From: a virus
DNA length: 54,916 bases
Reading direction: 5' to 3' (one strand)
Virus record (IMG/VR): IMGVR_UViG_3300035698_016290
Coordinates: 1-54,916 of that record
The translations under genes and the position numbers were made by a program. The stretch's first letter is position 1, and each line of letters starts with the position of its first letter. Under the pieces are notes generated by a model. It saw nothing but the letters and a program-made list of their open reading frames with translations. It was not told the origin of the DNA and did no database searches. This document shows, piece after piece, positions 1-7,924 of the stretch.

Positions 1-290
1 ATGATAGGAACACCCATTTTATCACCAGGCTTTAATTCTATAGCTGAAATCCATGTCCAGTTTATGCCATCTTTCAACTTAGCCCAAACCTTATGGTCGT
101 GAGTCATATCCATTGGTTCTGAATAGTTGGCAACTTTAATTCTGGTAAGCTCTGCTCTAAATCCGTTATCAACCACTTGGTCTACTTCTACATATTGTCC
201 CTTATTGTCTATACAGATATCTCCAGGTTGTATTTCTGTGACAGGAACAAGACCTTTGTTTGTAGTAACAAGATAATCTTTTGCAAGACA
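1..290 (-). mobile_element. Intein (N-terminal part) inside the actin-like ATPase gene
   Basis: Directly after FSTTK of the ATPase, Cys (codon 288-290) begins a typical intein block A: CLAKDYLVTTNKG followed by VPVTEIQPGD. About 70 residues later MTHDHKVWAK matches block B (T-x-x-H), and ELKPGDKMGVPI resembles the end of the N-terminal Hint region. About 96 residues are visible; the endonuclease part, if any, and the C-terminal His-Asn are beyond base 1. The insertion point is just after the phosphate-2 loop of the ATPase, a conserved active-site region of the kind inteins usually occupy. The family assignment rests on sequence motifs read directly from the translated frame. Confidence 0.85.
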
Positions 291-899
291 CTTTGTAGTT
301 GAGAAGCGGAGTACCGGCTCACCTGACGACATAACGCAGATATTAACCATTCCAGCCCCAAACGACAGGCAAATGCCAGTATAGTCTTCATTTTCTAACT
401 CCGAATAGCAGATAGCTTCTGCTTCGTTAAGAGGCTGAGGTGCCCAGCCAAGCTCACTCAGGTCCTTCTTGAGAACATCTTCGTGAAATCCAGTATTAAA
501 TTCTTCATCATCCTGGTCCATTGGTTCGGCGGGAACTGAATAGACTAGGGTTTCATTTGCAACAGTAGGCTTACCAACCAATTCTGTAAGAATGAATTTG
601 AGAACTCTACGAGCATCTGTCTCGAGTGGGTTAATTACCCCGCGTCTCAGTGGACGCAAAGCTGTTGAGTTTCGTTCGATTGACTTCTCGATGGCATCTT
701 GTCCTACAATTACGTAGGACCCATCTGTGTCTTTGAAGTATGCTAGTCCTTTTAGACCTCTTTCCATCATCTTCCCAGCAATAGCAGTAGCTGGTTTCAT
801 ACGAAAGAATGCATCTCTGAACTCTTTGTATTGTACTCCATCCTCTTCTTCCTGAGCTTTAATCAAGAAGGAGGTGCCTACATCTAACCCGGTACCCAT
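1..899 (-). CDS. Actin-like ATPase (ParM/MreB-type fold), interrupted by an intein; truncated by window edge
   Basis: Reading the minus strand from ATG at 899 gives an open frame to the window edge. Residues 1-203 are the N-extein and look like an actin-superfamily ATPase: GLDVGTS near the N terminus (phosphate-1 loop), RPLRRGVINPLE around residues 80-91, NEAEAICYSEL (the E-x-A-x-x-Y connect-type motif), and LSFGAGMVNICVMSSGEP (phosphate-2 loop). At Cys204 the sequence switches to an intein. Actin-like proteins in phages and plasmids polymerise to move or position DNA; the role here is inferred only. The start has a clear AAGGAG seven bases upstream, overlapping the stop of the preceding membrane-protein gene, so the two are probably co-translated. 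The ATPase C-terminal half lies outside the window. An Hsp70-like or other sugar-kinase-fold ATPase is the main alternative. Confidence 0.78.
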   Translation of the reverse strand, partial: MGTGLDVGTSFLIKAQEEEDGVQYKEFRDAFFRMKPATAIAGKMMERGLKGLAYFKDTDGSYVIVGQDAIEKSIERNSTALRPLRRGVINPLETDARRVLKFILTELVGKPTVANETLVYSVPAEPMDQDDEEFNTGFHEDVLKKDLSELGWAPQPLNEAEAICYSELENEDYTGICLSFGAGMVNICVMSSGEPVLRFSTTKCLAKDYLVTTNKGLVPVTEIQPGDICIDNKGQYVEVDQVVDNGFRAELTRIKVANYSEPMDMTHDHKVWAKLKDGINWTWISAIELKPGDKMGVPI

Positions 900-903
900 A
901 ATT

Positions 904-1308
904 TCACTCCTTATCTTTTCTTCCGGCGAGGAGGCCGGCAAGTCTAGATTTACTCTTTCCAATGGATTTGTCAACGATTTTCTCTCTCGTTGCTGCTCCG
1001 TCGAGCCCGGTAGCTTCGACATTAACATCGATGCGTTGCGGGATGATTGATTCGTCCATACTAACCTCACTCCGTTTTTCGTTTTCATGTCTACCTCTTG
1101 GGAGAGTCTTCAGAGCATCTCTAACTGCTTCTTGTACAGCTTCTTTTATATCAGCACGTAGAAGCTGGACAATATGAGCAGCTAATTCTTCGTAGTCTAA
1201 TGAGGGGGATTCAAAGGTCTTGAATTCTTCGCCTTTATTGTGTTTCATAGCAGTCACCGCAATTCCAGATATAATTAGTATCAGACAGGCAATGCCTATG
1301 AGTTCCAT
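904..1308 (-). CDS. Small single-pass membrane protein next to the actin-like gene
   Basis: A 134-residue protein. Residues 3-20 (IGIACLILIISGIAVTA region) form one strongly hydrophobic segment at the extreme N terminus, followed by a charged, probably helical body with repeated A/L/E/R (about residues 40-75) and a basic C terminus. This is the look of a membrane-anchored protein with its body on one side. The start ATG overlaps the stop of the upstream fibre gene (TAATG). Its own TGA sits inside the ribosome-binding region of the actin-like gene, so the pair is tightly coupled. I do not recognise a family. It could be an adaptor or membrane anchor for the filament, or a lysis accessory such as a spanin or pinholin; no lipobox cysteine is evident after the hydrophobic segment, which argues weakly against an o-spanin. 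Confidence 0.65.
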   Translation of the reverse strand: MELIGIACLILIISGIAVTAMKHNKGEEFKTFESPSLDYEELAAHIVQLLRADIKEAVQEAVRDALKTLPRGRHENEKRSEVSMDESIIPQRIDVNVEATGLDGAATREKIVDKSIGKSKSRLAGLLAGRKDKE

Positions 1309-2309
1309 TAAGCACCTTCTAATTCTGTTACTCGAGCATTAAGCTTCTGTACCTCATTGATAAGTACGGAGATGAGACGACTATAATGTACACCACCTAT
1401 TTGTCCATCCTTATTATTAAAAACCATTTCTGGTCTTACAAGAATAACTTCTTCAGCAATTAGTCCCCACGAGGTAAGGCCAGGGACATCCCACTCAAAC
1501 TCAAAGTTAACAGGACGTAGTTCATAGAGCCAGGAAGTATCTTCCATATCTATAATGTTACGTTTGACACGTTGAGTAGATGAGTCTAATCCAAGCTGTC
1601 CTGTAATTATATTAATATAAAGATCACTAGTTGTAGCAGTACCAGCAGTAGCAGCAGCTAAACAATAAGTCTCTCCAGTGATGGTCATGGTTCCACCAAC
1701 TGTGGCATTACGACCAAGATAAATATCTCGAATCTTATTAGTAGCAGTACCTAGGTCATAAAGAAGAGAAGTGGCAGGAACGTAGTGTCGTGCTACAGCT
1801 GACAAATCAAGATACCGTTCCATTGCAGCAATACTAGTTGCTACCTCTGCCAAACAAGATTCAACATTGGTTGATACAAAAAATGAAGCAGCATCTGCAA
1901 CAGAAACCACATCAGCAGTAAGAGCTGTATTATTGATATCAGCCTGAAGGATATTCTGTGTTTCTGTGATTGTTGTATAGATATCACCAAACTGTTCAAA
2001 AATCGTATTGGGTCTTGACTTAGATGTATTGTAATAGGATGTATTTAATAATGCTGTGGCATTTTGTTTAACATAGAGATTGGCTCCATCTAGACCATTT
2101 GCAAAAGCATCCACATTTACATCATCTACACCATTTGGAATAGAGTCTGTAAGTGGAACAAGACGATTATTCCATTGTGTATTTAGCGTAGTCAGGTCAT
2201 TAGCAATCTCTTCTGTCATATCGTTAATATGGTCAGAGGATGTAGGGCCCCTCTTTCTGGCATTACGTACCTGAAATTGAACCTGAATTTCTTCAATCTT
2301 ATCAGTCAC
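1308..2309 (-). CDS. Tail fibre/spike protein with C-terminal S74-type intramolecular chaperone
   Basis: A 333-residue protein starting at GTG (2307-2309), chosen because GAGGAG lies a normal distance upstream. The last roughly 90 residues match the S74 intramolecular chaperone: SSTQRVKRNI, then ELRPVNFEFEWD, GLIAEEV, RPEMVF, VHYSRLISVLINEVQKLN and a short terminal coiled coil ARVTELE. In this family the domain trimerises beta-stranded fibres and is often cut off by a Ser-Lys dyad; a Ser and a Lys are present at the start of the domain, but cleavage is not proven. The middle part (about 150-240) is low-complexity and beta-rich, with a YDLGTATNKIRDIYLG motif typical of fibre shafts just before this chaperone. 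The N-terminal part probably attaches to the baseplate. Confidence 0.85.
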   Translation of the reverse strand: MTDKIEEIQVQFQVRNARKRGPTSSDHINDMTEEIANDLTTLNTQWNNRLVPLTDSIPNGVDDVNVDAFANGLDGANLYVKQNATALLNTSYYNTSKSRPNTIFEQFGDIYTTITETQNILQADINNTALTADVVSVADAASFFVSTNVESCLAEVATSIAAMERYLDLSAVARHYVPATSLLYDLGTATNKIRDIYLGRNATVGGTMTITGETYCLAAATAGTATTSDLYINIITGQLGLDSSTQRVKRNIIDMEDTSWLYELRPVNFEFEWDVPGLTSWGLIAEEVILVRPEMVFNNKDGQIGGVHYSRLISVLINEVQKLNARVTELEGA

Positions 2310-2321
2310 TTAGGTCTCCTC

Positions 2322-4658
2322 TCATCCAAGCTTGATTTTGTATGAATGAAGTGCTGGAGATACATCAGCATCCTCAGTATTCAAAACCGCTTTTAGTCTT
2401 AAATAGTTTCGTAATTCATTGATTAATGTAAATCTTAACACAAAACGTTCGTTCTGAAAATCAGGATTAGCTTCGTCAATCTTCATCACGATGACAGTTG
2501 TTGGATCATTATCGCTATTTGGTGCCACATGTGACTTAGGTGCATCCACATCTTTGGCATATACATCCCATTTGTCTGTTGCAATATTGGTAGTCATATC
2601 AAAAATGCTGACTTGTGTCATAACAGTTTCAGCAAACATATCAGCTCCACCGTATATCTGTAGAGAGGTAGAAGGATAACTAGTACCGTAAAGATATCCT
2701 TCAATCAATAATTTGTGATTGTATGGGTAGAGAATATCAGCAGCCTTGAGTGCTACAAATGTATTGAGACTTGGCGTTACTTCTTTCCAGTTATCCTTGT
2801 GTATCTTGACGGTGTGAACTCCACTATCCTTCTCACCATCGCCTGTCAATCCAGACTTGCCTGTCAATATTGTATTAGGAACTACGTTGGAGTAGGCTAC
2901 GTCATCAATGAAAATCTTGCTATCACCCACATCAATTGTCATACCTGTAGAGTTCTGAATCTCAATCACACAGCTATAATATGGATCGCTGAATTTCCAG
3001 CCTCTCTGATAGTCTCTCACCTGTGTTATTGTGTTATTTGGAGTGCAACCCTTCTTGCCCACGTTACGAAAGATTACAAAGCTATTATTATTGATGTTCA
3101 GAGCAGAATCGGTCAGTCCACTATCACTCTCTTTGAGTTGATAGTTTAATATTCTCTCATTAGAATTTTCAAACGTATATCTCATAATAGAACTAGCTGA
3201 ACGATCTTCTGATGTAATAACCCCTAAAGTTGGGTGTCTATATAACAGCTTAAAACTAGCAGCGGGGTTTAGATAATCTGAGATTACACCAGCTACTGGA
3301 GTAATTCTACTGTCATAGGAGACCTTGAGAATCTCACTGTCAACAGTGTCTAATTCGGTATCTCCAATGGTAGTCTCTACAGCATCACCAACATTCAGGA
3401 TATGTGGATGCAGTCTCTCTGTTCTTTGAACTGGAGAAATAGCTGTCCATACACTTATTGCCGGAATACCATCTGTATCTAAGGGTACACCAGGAACATT
3501 GCTTACTGCAATATAGAACTCTATAGAAGTGTCATCTTCAATCCTCTCACAGGTTTCAAGAGTTAGTTTCTCGAACCCAAGCACTGCTCCTGATACATCC
3601 CTAATAGACATTGGTTCAGTAATTAGAATATTATCTGTATCAGCAGTAAAGCTTTGAGCAAAAAATGCAATACTCTTGAATCCAAATTGATAACTGAAAT
3701 AGCTTGCTCCACTTGATGCGTCTGGTCCTGTCTTGGTCAATAAGAATTTTACATATTGAGCATCTACTTCTTTAAACGAGAAGGTGGTTATAGTTCTAAT
3801 CTCAGCAGTATAAGTAACACTTGGAATCTGAGTCCATGTCTTATTATCAACTGAATAGAGAGGAGTAATACTCATCTTGCTAGACTCTACTGAGTCATGC
3901 AGTTCGATGGCGATTCTTGAGATAGGAATAGCTTCATTGGGATTAAGACGAACAGTCAGCTCACATGTAATAGGTTTTCGAACCTTCATATTTACCGATG
4001 TCCACCATATCTTAGACTCTTGAGCAAAGATATCAGCTAACGATGTTTCTATTGCATCTACACGAGAAAGCATGTCAGTAGTAGTTCGCACTTTGAATGT
4101 GATGTCAGCATTCACGTCTAGTTCATTAAGGAACTGCCTTGTAGTAGAGTCAGCGTCACCGCCTGGCTTGGCTAATTCAACTGTCTCTGAATTGAGATCT
4201 ATTTCTGCAGTGGTGAAGTCAGTATCAACAAGATTAGTATCGGTGAAGTTATCAATCAGAATTCCGTAATACCCTTCTGTGTCTTGGGTTAGGATGAGGA
4301 GATTTTCAATCCTCTCTTCCAAATCAATTAGACGCTTCTCGATATTGTCCGATTCAAGACTCCATCTGGAGAATGCCTTCTGATTTACACTGGATAATAC
4401 AAGCATTTCTTTATAGAGTGTTCTGACATCTTGTCTCATATCTAGAAAAGTTGCTCTAAAATCCTGAGCAGATGAACTATTTCCTCGAATTACATAATGA
4501 TTTACAGCAGAGAATTGAGCTTCAGTGAGATCTAAGTCTTCTAGTTGTGTTTCTATAAGAGTTATTACTTCAGCAGCTGTTACAACAACACCTCTTTCAA
4601 GCTGGTCTTTGATATAATCTTCTACAAGAAGAGTCCTGTATGTATTCTCAATTGACAC
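2322..4658 (-). CDS. Coiled-coil / discoidin-like baseplate-peripheral structural protein
   Basis: A 778-residue protein starting at GTG (4656-4658). That GTG overlaps the TAG stop of the upstream gene (TAGTG) and has AAGGTG just upstream. Residues 1-135 are helical and heptad-rich (ENIEKRLIDLEERIENLL). From about residue 200 there is a beta-sandwich stretch with WWTSVNMKVRKP, ISRIAIELHD and DAQYVKFLLTKTG, a pattern resembling F5/8-type-C (discoidin) galactose-binding folds. The last roughly 250 residues are beta-rich and carry VKIHKDNWKEVTP, as in carbohydrate-binding structural proteins. It shares its overall plan with the next two genes upstream, suggesting a paralogous family. A virion role is inferred from position and composition; no enzymatic motif is seen. 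Confidence 0.65.
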   Translation of the reverse strand: MSIENTYRTLLVEDYIKDQLERGVVVTAAEVITLIETQLEDLDLTEAQFSAVNHYVIRGNSSSAQDFRATFLDMRQDVRTLYKEMLVLSSVNQKAFSRWSLESDNIEKRLIDLEERIENLLILTQDTEGYYGILIDNFTDTNLVDTDFTTAEIDLNSETVELAKPGGDADSTTRQFLNELDVNADITFKVRTTTDMLSRVDAIETSLADIFAQESKIWWTSVNMKVRKPITCELTVRLNPNEAIPISRIAIELHDSVESSKMSITPLYSVDNKTWTQIPSVTYTAEIRTITTFSFKEVDAQYVKFLLTKTGPDASSGASYFSYQFGFKSIAFFAQSFTADTDNILITEPMSIRDVSGAVLGFEKLTLETCERIEDDTSIEFYIAVSNVPGVPLDTDGIPAISVWTAISPVQRTERLHPHILNVGDAVETTIGDTELDTVDSEILKVSYDSRITPVAGVISDYLNPAASFKLLYRHPTLGVITSEDRSASSIMRYTFENSNERILNYQLKESDSGLTDSALNINNNSFVIFRNVGKKGCTPNNTITQVRDYQRGWKFSDPYYSCVIEIQNSTGMTIDVGDSKIFIDDVAYSNVVPNTILTGKSGLTGDGEKDSGVHTVKIHKDNWKEVTPSLNTFVALKAADILYPYNHKLLIEGYLYGTSYPSTSLQIYGGADMFAETVMTQVSIFDMTTNIATDKWDVYAKDVDAPKSHVAPNSDNDPTTVIVMKIDEANPDFQNERFVLRFTLINELRNYLRLKAVLNTEDADVSPALHSYKIKLG

Positions 4659-7600
4659 TAAATCACCTTACCTTTAGTAAGAATCCTAAGAGCATAATCC
4701 TTCAAGACAGGGGTGAATTTGTCTTTCAAGTCTCCTATGTCTTCTCTCGTTTCCTCCACATAGTCATAGTTTACCAGGTAAAGAGGTTGTCTGCCATCCA
4801 TACTACTCTGTGGTGTTTGCATATGTCTTAAGATTTCTTTGTCGTGAATAGTTACTTCTTGACCTGTGATATTCACATCGTATGAATTAAGATCAAGAAA
4901 TCTAGCCATTTTATATTCTGCTCTGTAATCAGTGTACTGATAATCACATGTTAGTTCATACTCAGCTACACTTGCAGCATTAATCTGTCTCTGTGTAAAT
5001 ATTCTGCCTAACTTGTAGTCTACAGAATAAAGTCCATTGTCATTAAAATTAGGAGAAGCATAGAAATAAGTAACTCGTCCTGGCTTTGATTGAAATGATG
5101 TAGTATAAAACCATACTTGACCATAGGTAGCACTTGTTGCAACTCTGTCAACAAAGTAATCTCCTGTACTTATTACTGCTCCTGAACTACCAACTAATGT
5201 TTGAAAGAGAGTAATATTAGAAAAGGAAATAGGATGTTCTGAAGTCTGAGTAGAAATATTTTCATTTAGATTAAAAGTTGCCACATCGGCAATTGGAGTA
5301 ATACCTATTTGAATGTTTTCTCTTGTTTTTAAGAACTCTCCACCCAATTCTTCAGCTCCATTGATGTAATCAACTTCTTTTACAAACGGATAATCAGATG
5401 ATTCGATAGACATTATAGTCCCTGCTATTTCAATATTAATTGTCAAAGTATCTTTGACAACAGACATTTTAGAAACATCTAAAACTCTCATACCAGAAAC
5501 AGCAAGAAGTTCTTCATCTTCGATTGGTGCAGTTTGCCATCCCGTATTTCGGATAGACACACTATCTCTCAGAACATCAGTATCTGCCCATTCCCAATCA
5601 CTTGTAATTAATTCTATAATTGGTTGATAGGTATATGTAATAGAAGCATCCTGTATGGCAGATGTAGGTCTACCTAGATAAATAATTCCATTATTTGTAT
5701 CGATAGACCAGTCATTGATATCAATAAGTTCATCTTTACCATTCACGAAAGTATTGGCAATAGCATCGAATCCTTGTCCTATTGCACTTAAGGCTCTTGA
5801 AATATCTGTTGTATCTAAAACAAACTGATTCTCTAAATGAATTACTGTTGCCTTACGAGGTAACGTTTCAGTATATGATTCAATTGGATCATATCTTTTA
5901 ATAGTAAAGTCATCCTTGTTATTACTAGTTTTAAAATCTAACTGAGCCATATGATCATTATCTACTTCGGACGGAAATAATCTCTCAGCATCAAAATAAA
6001 CACCAATTGGTTGATCCACGGCTGGAGCTGTAGTGTTGGAAATACCATCACCAAACTGGAGAATACCTGTATTTGGATTGAATGTGTAATATTTAAAATC
6101 TTCTAGACGAGTTAAATCTATCGTATGATTATGAATTGGTACAGTACCATGTGTCCATTCATCTCCCCCAATTTCAATATGCATCCACTCATCGGCACGC
6201 ATAGGTTCAACATGATAGATAGGAGGATTCCAGTCGTTAGAAACCTTCTTCATGGGCCTTGGGAAATAAGTAAGTGGTAATCTGAACTTACGCATATCCA
6301 GACCTTCAGATGCATGTCCTACAATATACTGTGCTTCAGGTATGCCCCGACTACCAAATAGTGGATCAATAACCATGACCGTACCATCAACAGGAGGATA
6401 CTCTAGACTAAGAGTAAACGGCGATGCTTGTGGTACTTCTTTTAATTCAGCTCGAGTAACAATTGTTTTGTTCAGAGAAGAAGATCCATCTTCGAAATGT
6501 TCATCTTCTCGAGAGAAGACCATCTTCATACGTATTGCTTTGACAGGTACAGCAGTTTTAATTTCATCTACATCACCTGTATTGAAATCCAATACCTCTG
6601 GTACAGTCTTCAAACCAATAGGACCGTTAAATGTATTAGGTTGAATCTCATGCCAGGACGAACCATTATCTGGAGAAACAAAGTATTGAATATTTGCAAG
6701 TTCGGATATTTGAGTTGGATTCTGATTGGTATCCAATAGAACTTTTCTAATCTCTCTAGCTGATTCGAACGGTGTTGAAATAAGCTCACCCTTTGAAAGA
6801 TAAGCATAACCACGAATATCAATATCTCTGATACCAATAGCATATCGAAGACGTATACCTGCAGGGGTAGAAATCACATATGGTTCAGTCTGAGAAAATA
6901 CAAATCGAATGTAGCGTACTTTACGTGGAGTAAATGTATATAGACCCTGTCCAGCAAACTTTGAAGTTGACGGAGCTAAAGTAAAGATATTTTCTTCGTC
7001 CTGACTAGTAAATCCTGCAACAGGAATATCATCTTTGATTGAAGTATAAAATTGACCATCAATACTTGTGTCAATTTCATTAATATGAATCGTAGTTTTT
7101 GTTCCAAAATTATTTGGATTAATACGAATGTGATTAATAATGCTTTCTTCACCCAAATTCATAGTGATATCTAAAATTAATGCATCGTTCGTATCTAGAT
7201 TCTCTTGAACTACACGTTCATATTCGAACCATGAGTCAGGATTATTGTCGAGAAGTACAGTCATATTACCGTTATATGCAGTACCAATCTCCTGATTGTT
7301 TCCGACAACACCATTGGAATGAGGATTGATGATTGGCAGTTGTTTGACAACTACGAAGGAGTCTTCCTCATTATTGGTTGGGAGAGTCACAATACCTTCA
7401 GCCTGAGATACACTACACTCGTCTGAATTGAGAAGCTTGCTGTTGACGTCTACCTTAGAGAGGTCATTAAAACTGTCCTTGAAAAAGAATGTGTCTTTGC
7501 TTGGGCTCAAGGAAAATAGAATGTAGTCTCCAAGCTTAGAGTCCACTGCCTTTAGTCTAGTGGTCAAACGGTTTGATTCGGTGGTAATGAAGTTGAAATT

Positions 7601-7921
7601 AGCTACTGTAAGATTTTCAATATTTTCCAATTCTGTAAAAACTGTAATTAGATCATCAATTACTTGCTGCCATATTTTGTTAAACCTGTCAGCATCTGGT
7701 AAATCATCTACTCTAATTGTTTCAATCAGCTCCTTATCCAGAAGTGGATCTTGCATAGACTTATAGAATTCATTCAGTATCTTAACTGTTTCAAGAAGGT
7801 ATTGCTCTTGTGTTTGAAGTGTTTCATTACCTAAACCTCCAGCTAGTGTGGCTGTTAAACCTTCAAGTTTTTTCTTGAGTAGTTTGCTTTTATCAGCTAG
7901 AAGATATTTATTTCCAGACAT
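4658..7921 (-). CDS. Large coiled-coil / discoidin-like virion protein
   Basis: A 1087-residue protein starting at ATG (7919-7921), just after the upstream TAA and preceded by GAGGAAG. An N-terminal helical part (about 1-150, with LDKELIETIRVDDLP and FTELENIENLTV) leads to a beta-sandwich with NPDSWFEYERVV, ILDITMNLGEESIINHIRI, YTSIKDDI and VRYIRFVFSQTEPY. That reads like an F5/8-type-C domain: a surface-exposed aromatic, a long beta strand, then the conserved 'YIRF' strand. The remainder is beta-rich with no catalytic motif recognised. Its plan matches the genes at 2322 and 7925. Likely part of the baseplate periphery or of a short-fibre attachment network; glycan binding is possible but not shown. 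Confidence 0.65.
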   Translation of the reverse strand: MSGNKYLLADKSKLLKKKLEGLTATLAGGLGNETLQTQEQYLLETVKILNEFYKSMQDPLLDKELIETIRVDDLPDADRFNKIWQQVIDDLITVFTELENIENLTVANFNFITTESNRLTTRLKAVDSKLGDYILFSLSPSKDTFFFKDSFNDLSKVDVNSKLLNSDECSVSQAEGIVTLPTNNEEDSFVVVKQLPIINPHSNGVVGNNQEIGTAYNGNMTVLLDNNPDSWFEYERVVQENLDTNDALILDITMNLGEESIINHIRINPNNFGTKTTIHINEIDTSIDGQFYTSIKDDIPVAGFTSQDEENIFTLAPSTSKFAGQGLYTFTPRKVRYIRFVFSQTEPYVISTPAGIRLRYAIGIRDIDIRGYAYLSKGELISTPFESAREIRKVLLDTNQNPTQISELANIQYFVSPDNGSSWHEIQPNTFNGPIGLKTVPEVLDFNTGDVDEIKTAVPVKAIRMKMVFSREDEHFEDGSSSLNKTIVTRAELKEVPQASPFTLSLEYPPVDGTVMVIDPLFGSRGIPEAQYIVGHASEGLDMRKFRLPLTYFPRPMKKVSNDWNPPIYHVEPMRADEWMHIEIGGDEWTHGTVPIHNHTIDLTRLEDFKYYTFNPNTGILQFGDGISNTTAPAVDQPIGVYFDAERLFPSEVDNDHMAQLDFKTSNNKDDFTIKRYDPIESYTETLPRKATVIHLENQFVLDTTDISRALSAIGQGFDAIANTFVNGKDELIDINDWSIDTNNGIIYLGRPTSAIQDASITYTYQPIIELITSDWEWADTDVLRDSVSIRNTGWQTAPIEDEELLAVSGMRVLDVSKMSVVKDTLTINIEIAGTIMSIESSDYPFVKEVDYINGAEELGGEFLKTRENIQIGITPIADVATFNLNENISTQTSEHPISFSNITLFQTLVGSSGAVISTGDYFVDRVATSATYGQVWFYTTSFQSKPGRVTYFYASPNFNDNGLYSVDYKLGRIFTQRQINAASVAEYELTCDYQYTDYRAEYKMARFLDLNSYDVNITGQEVTIHDKEILRHMQTPQSSMDGRQPLYLVNYDYVEETREDIGDLKDKFTPVLKDYALRILTKGKVI

Positions 7922-7924
7922 ATA

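Noticed and set aside
209-391. A 60-codon minus-strand frame
   Set aside because: It lies in a different frame within the actin-like/intein gene, whose protein motifs are unmistakable.
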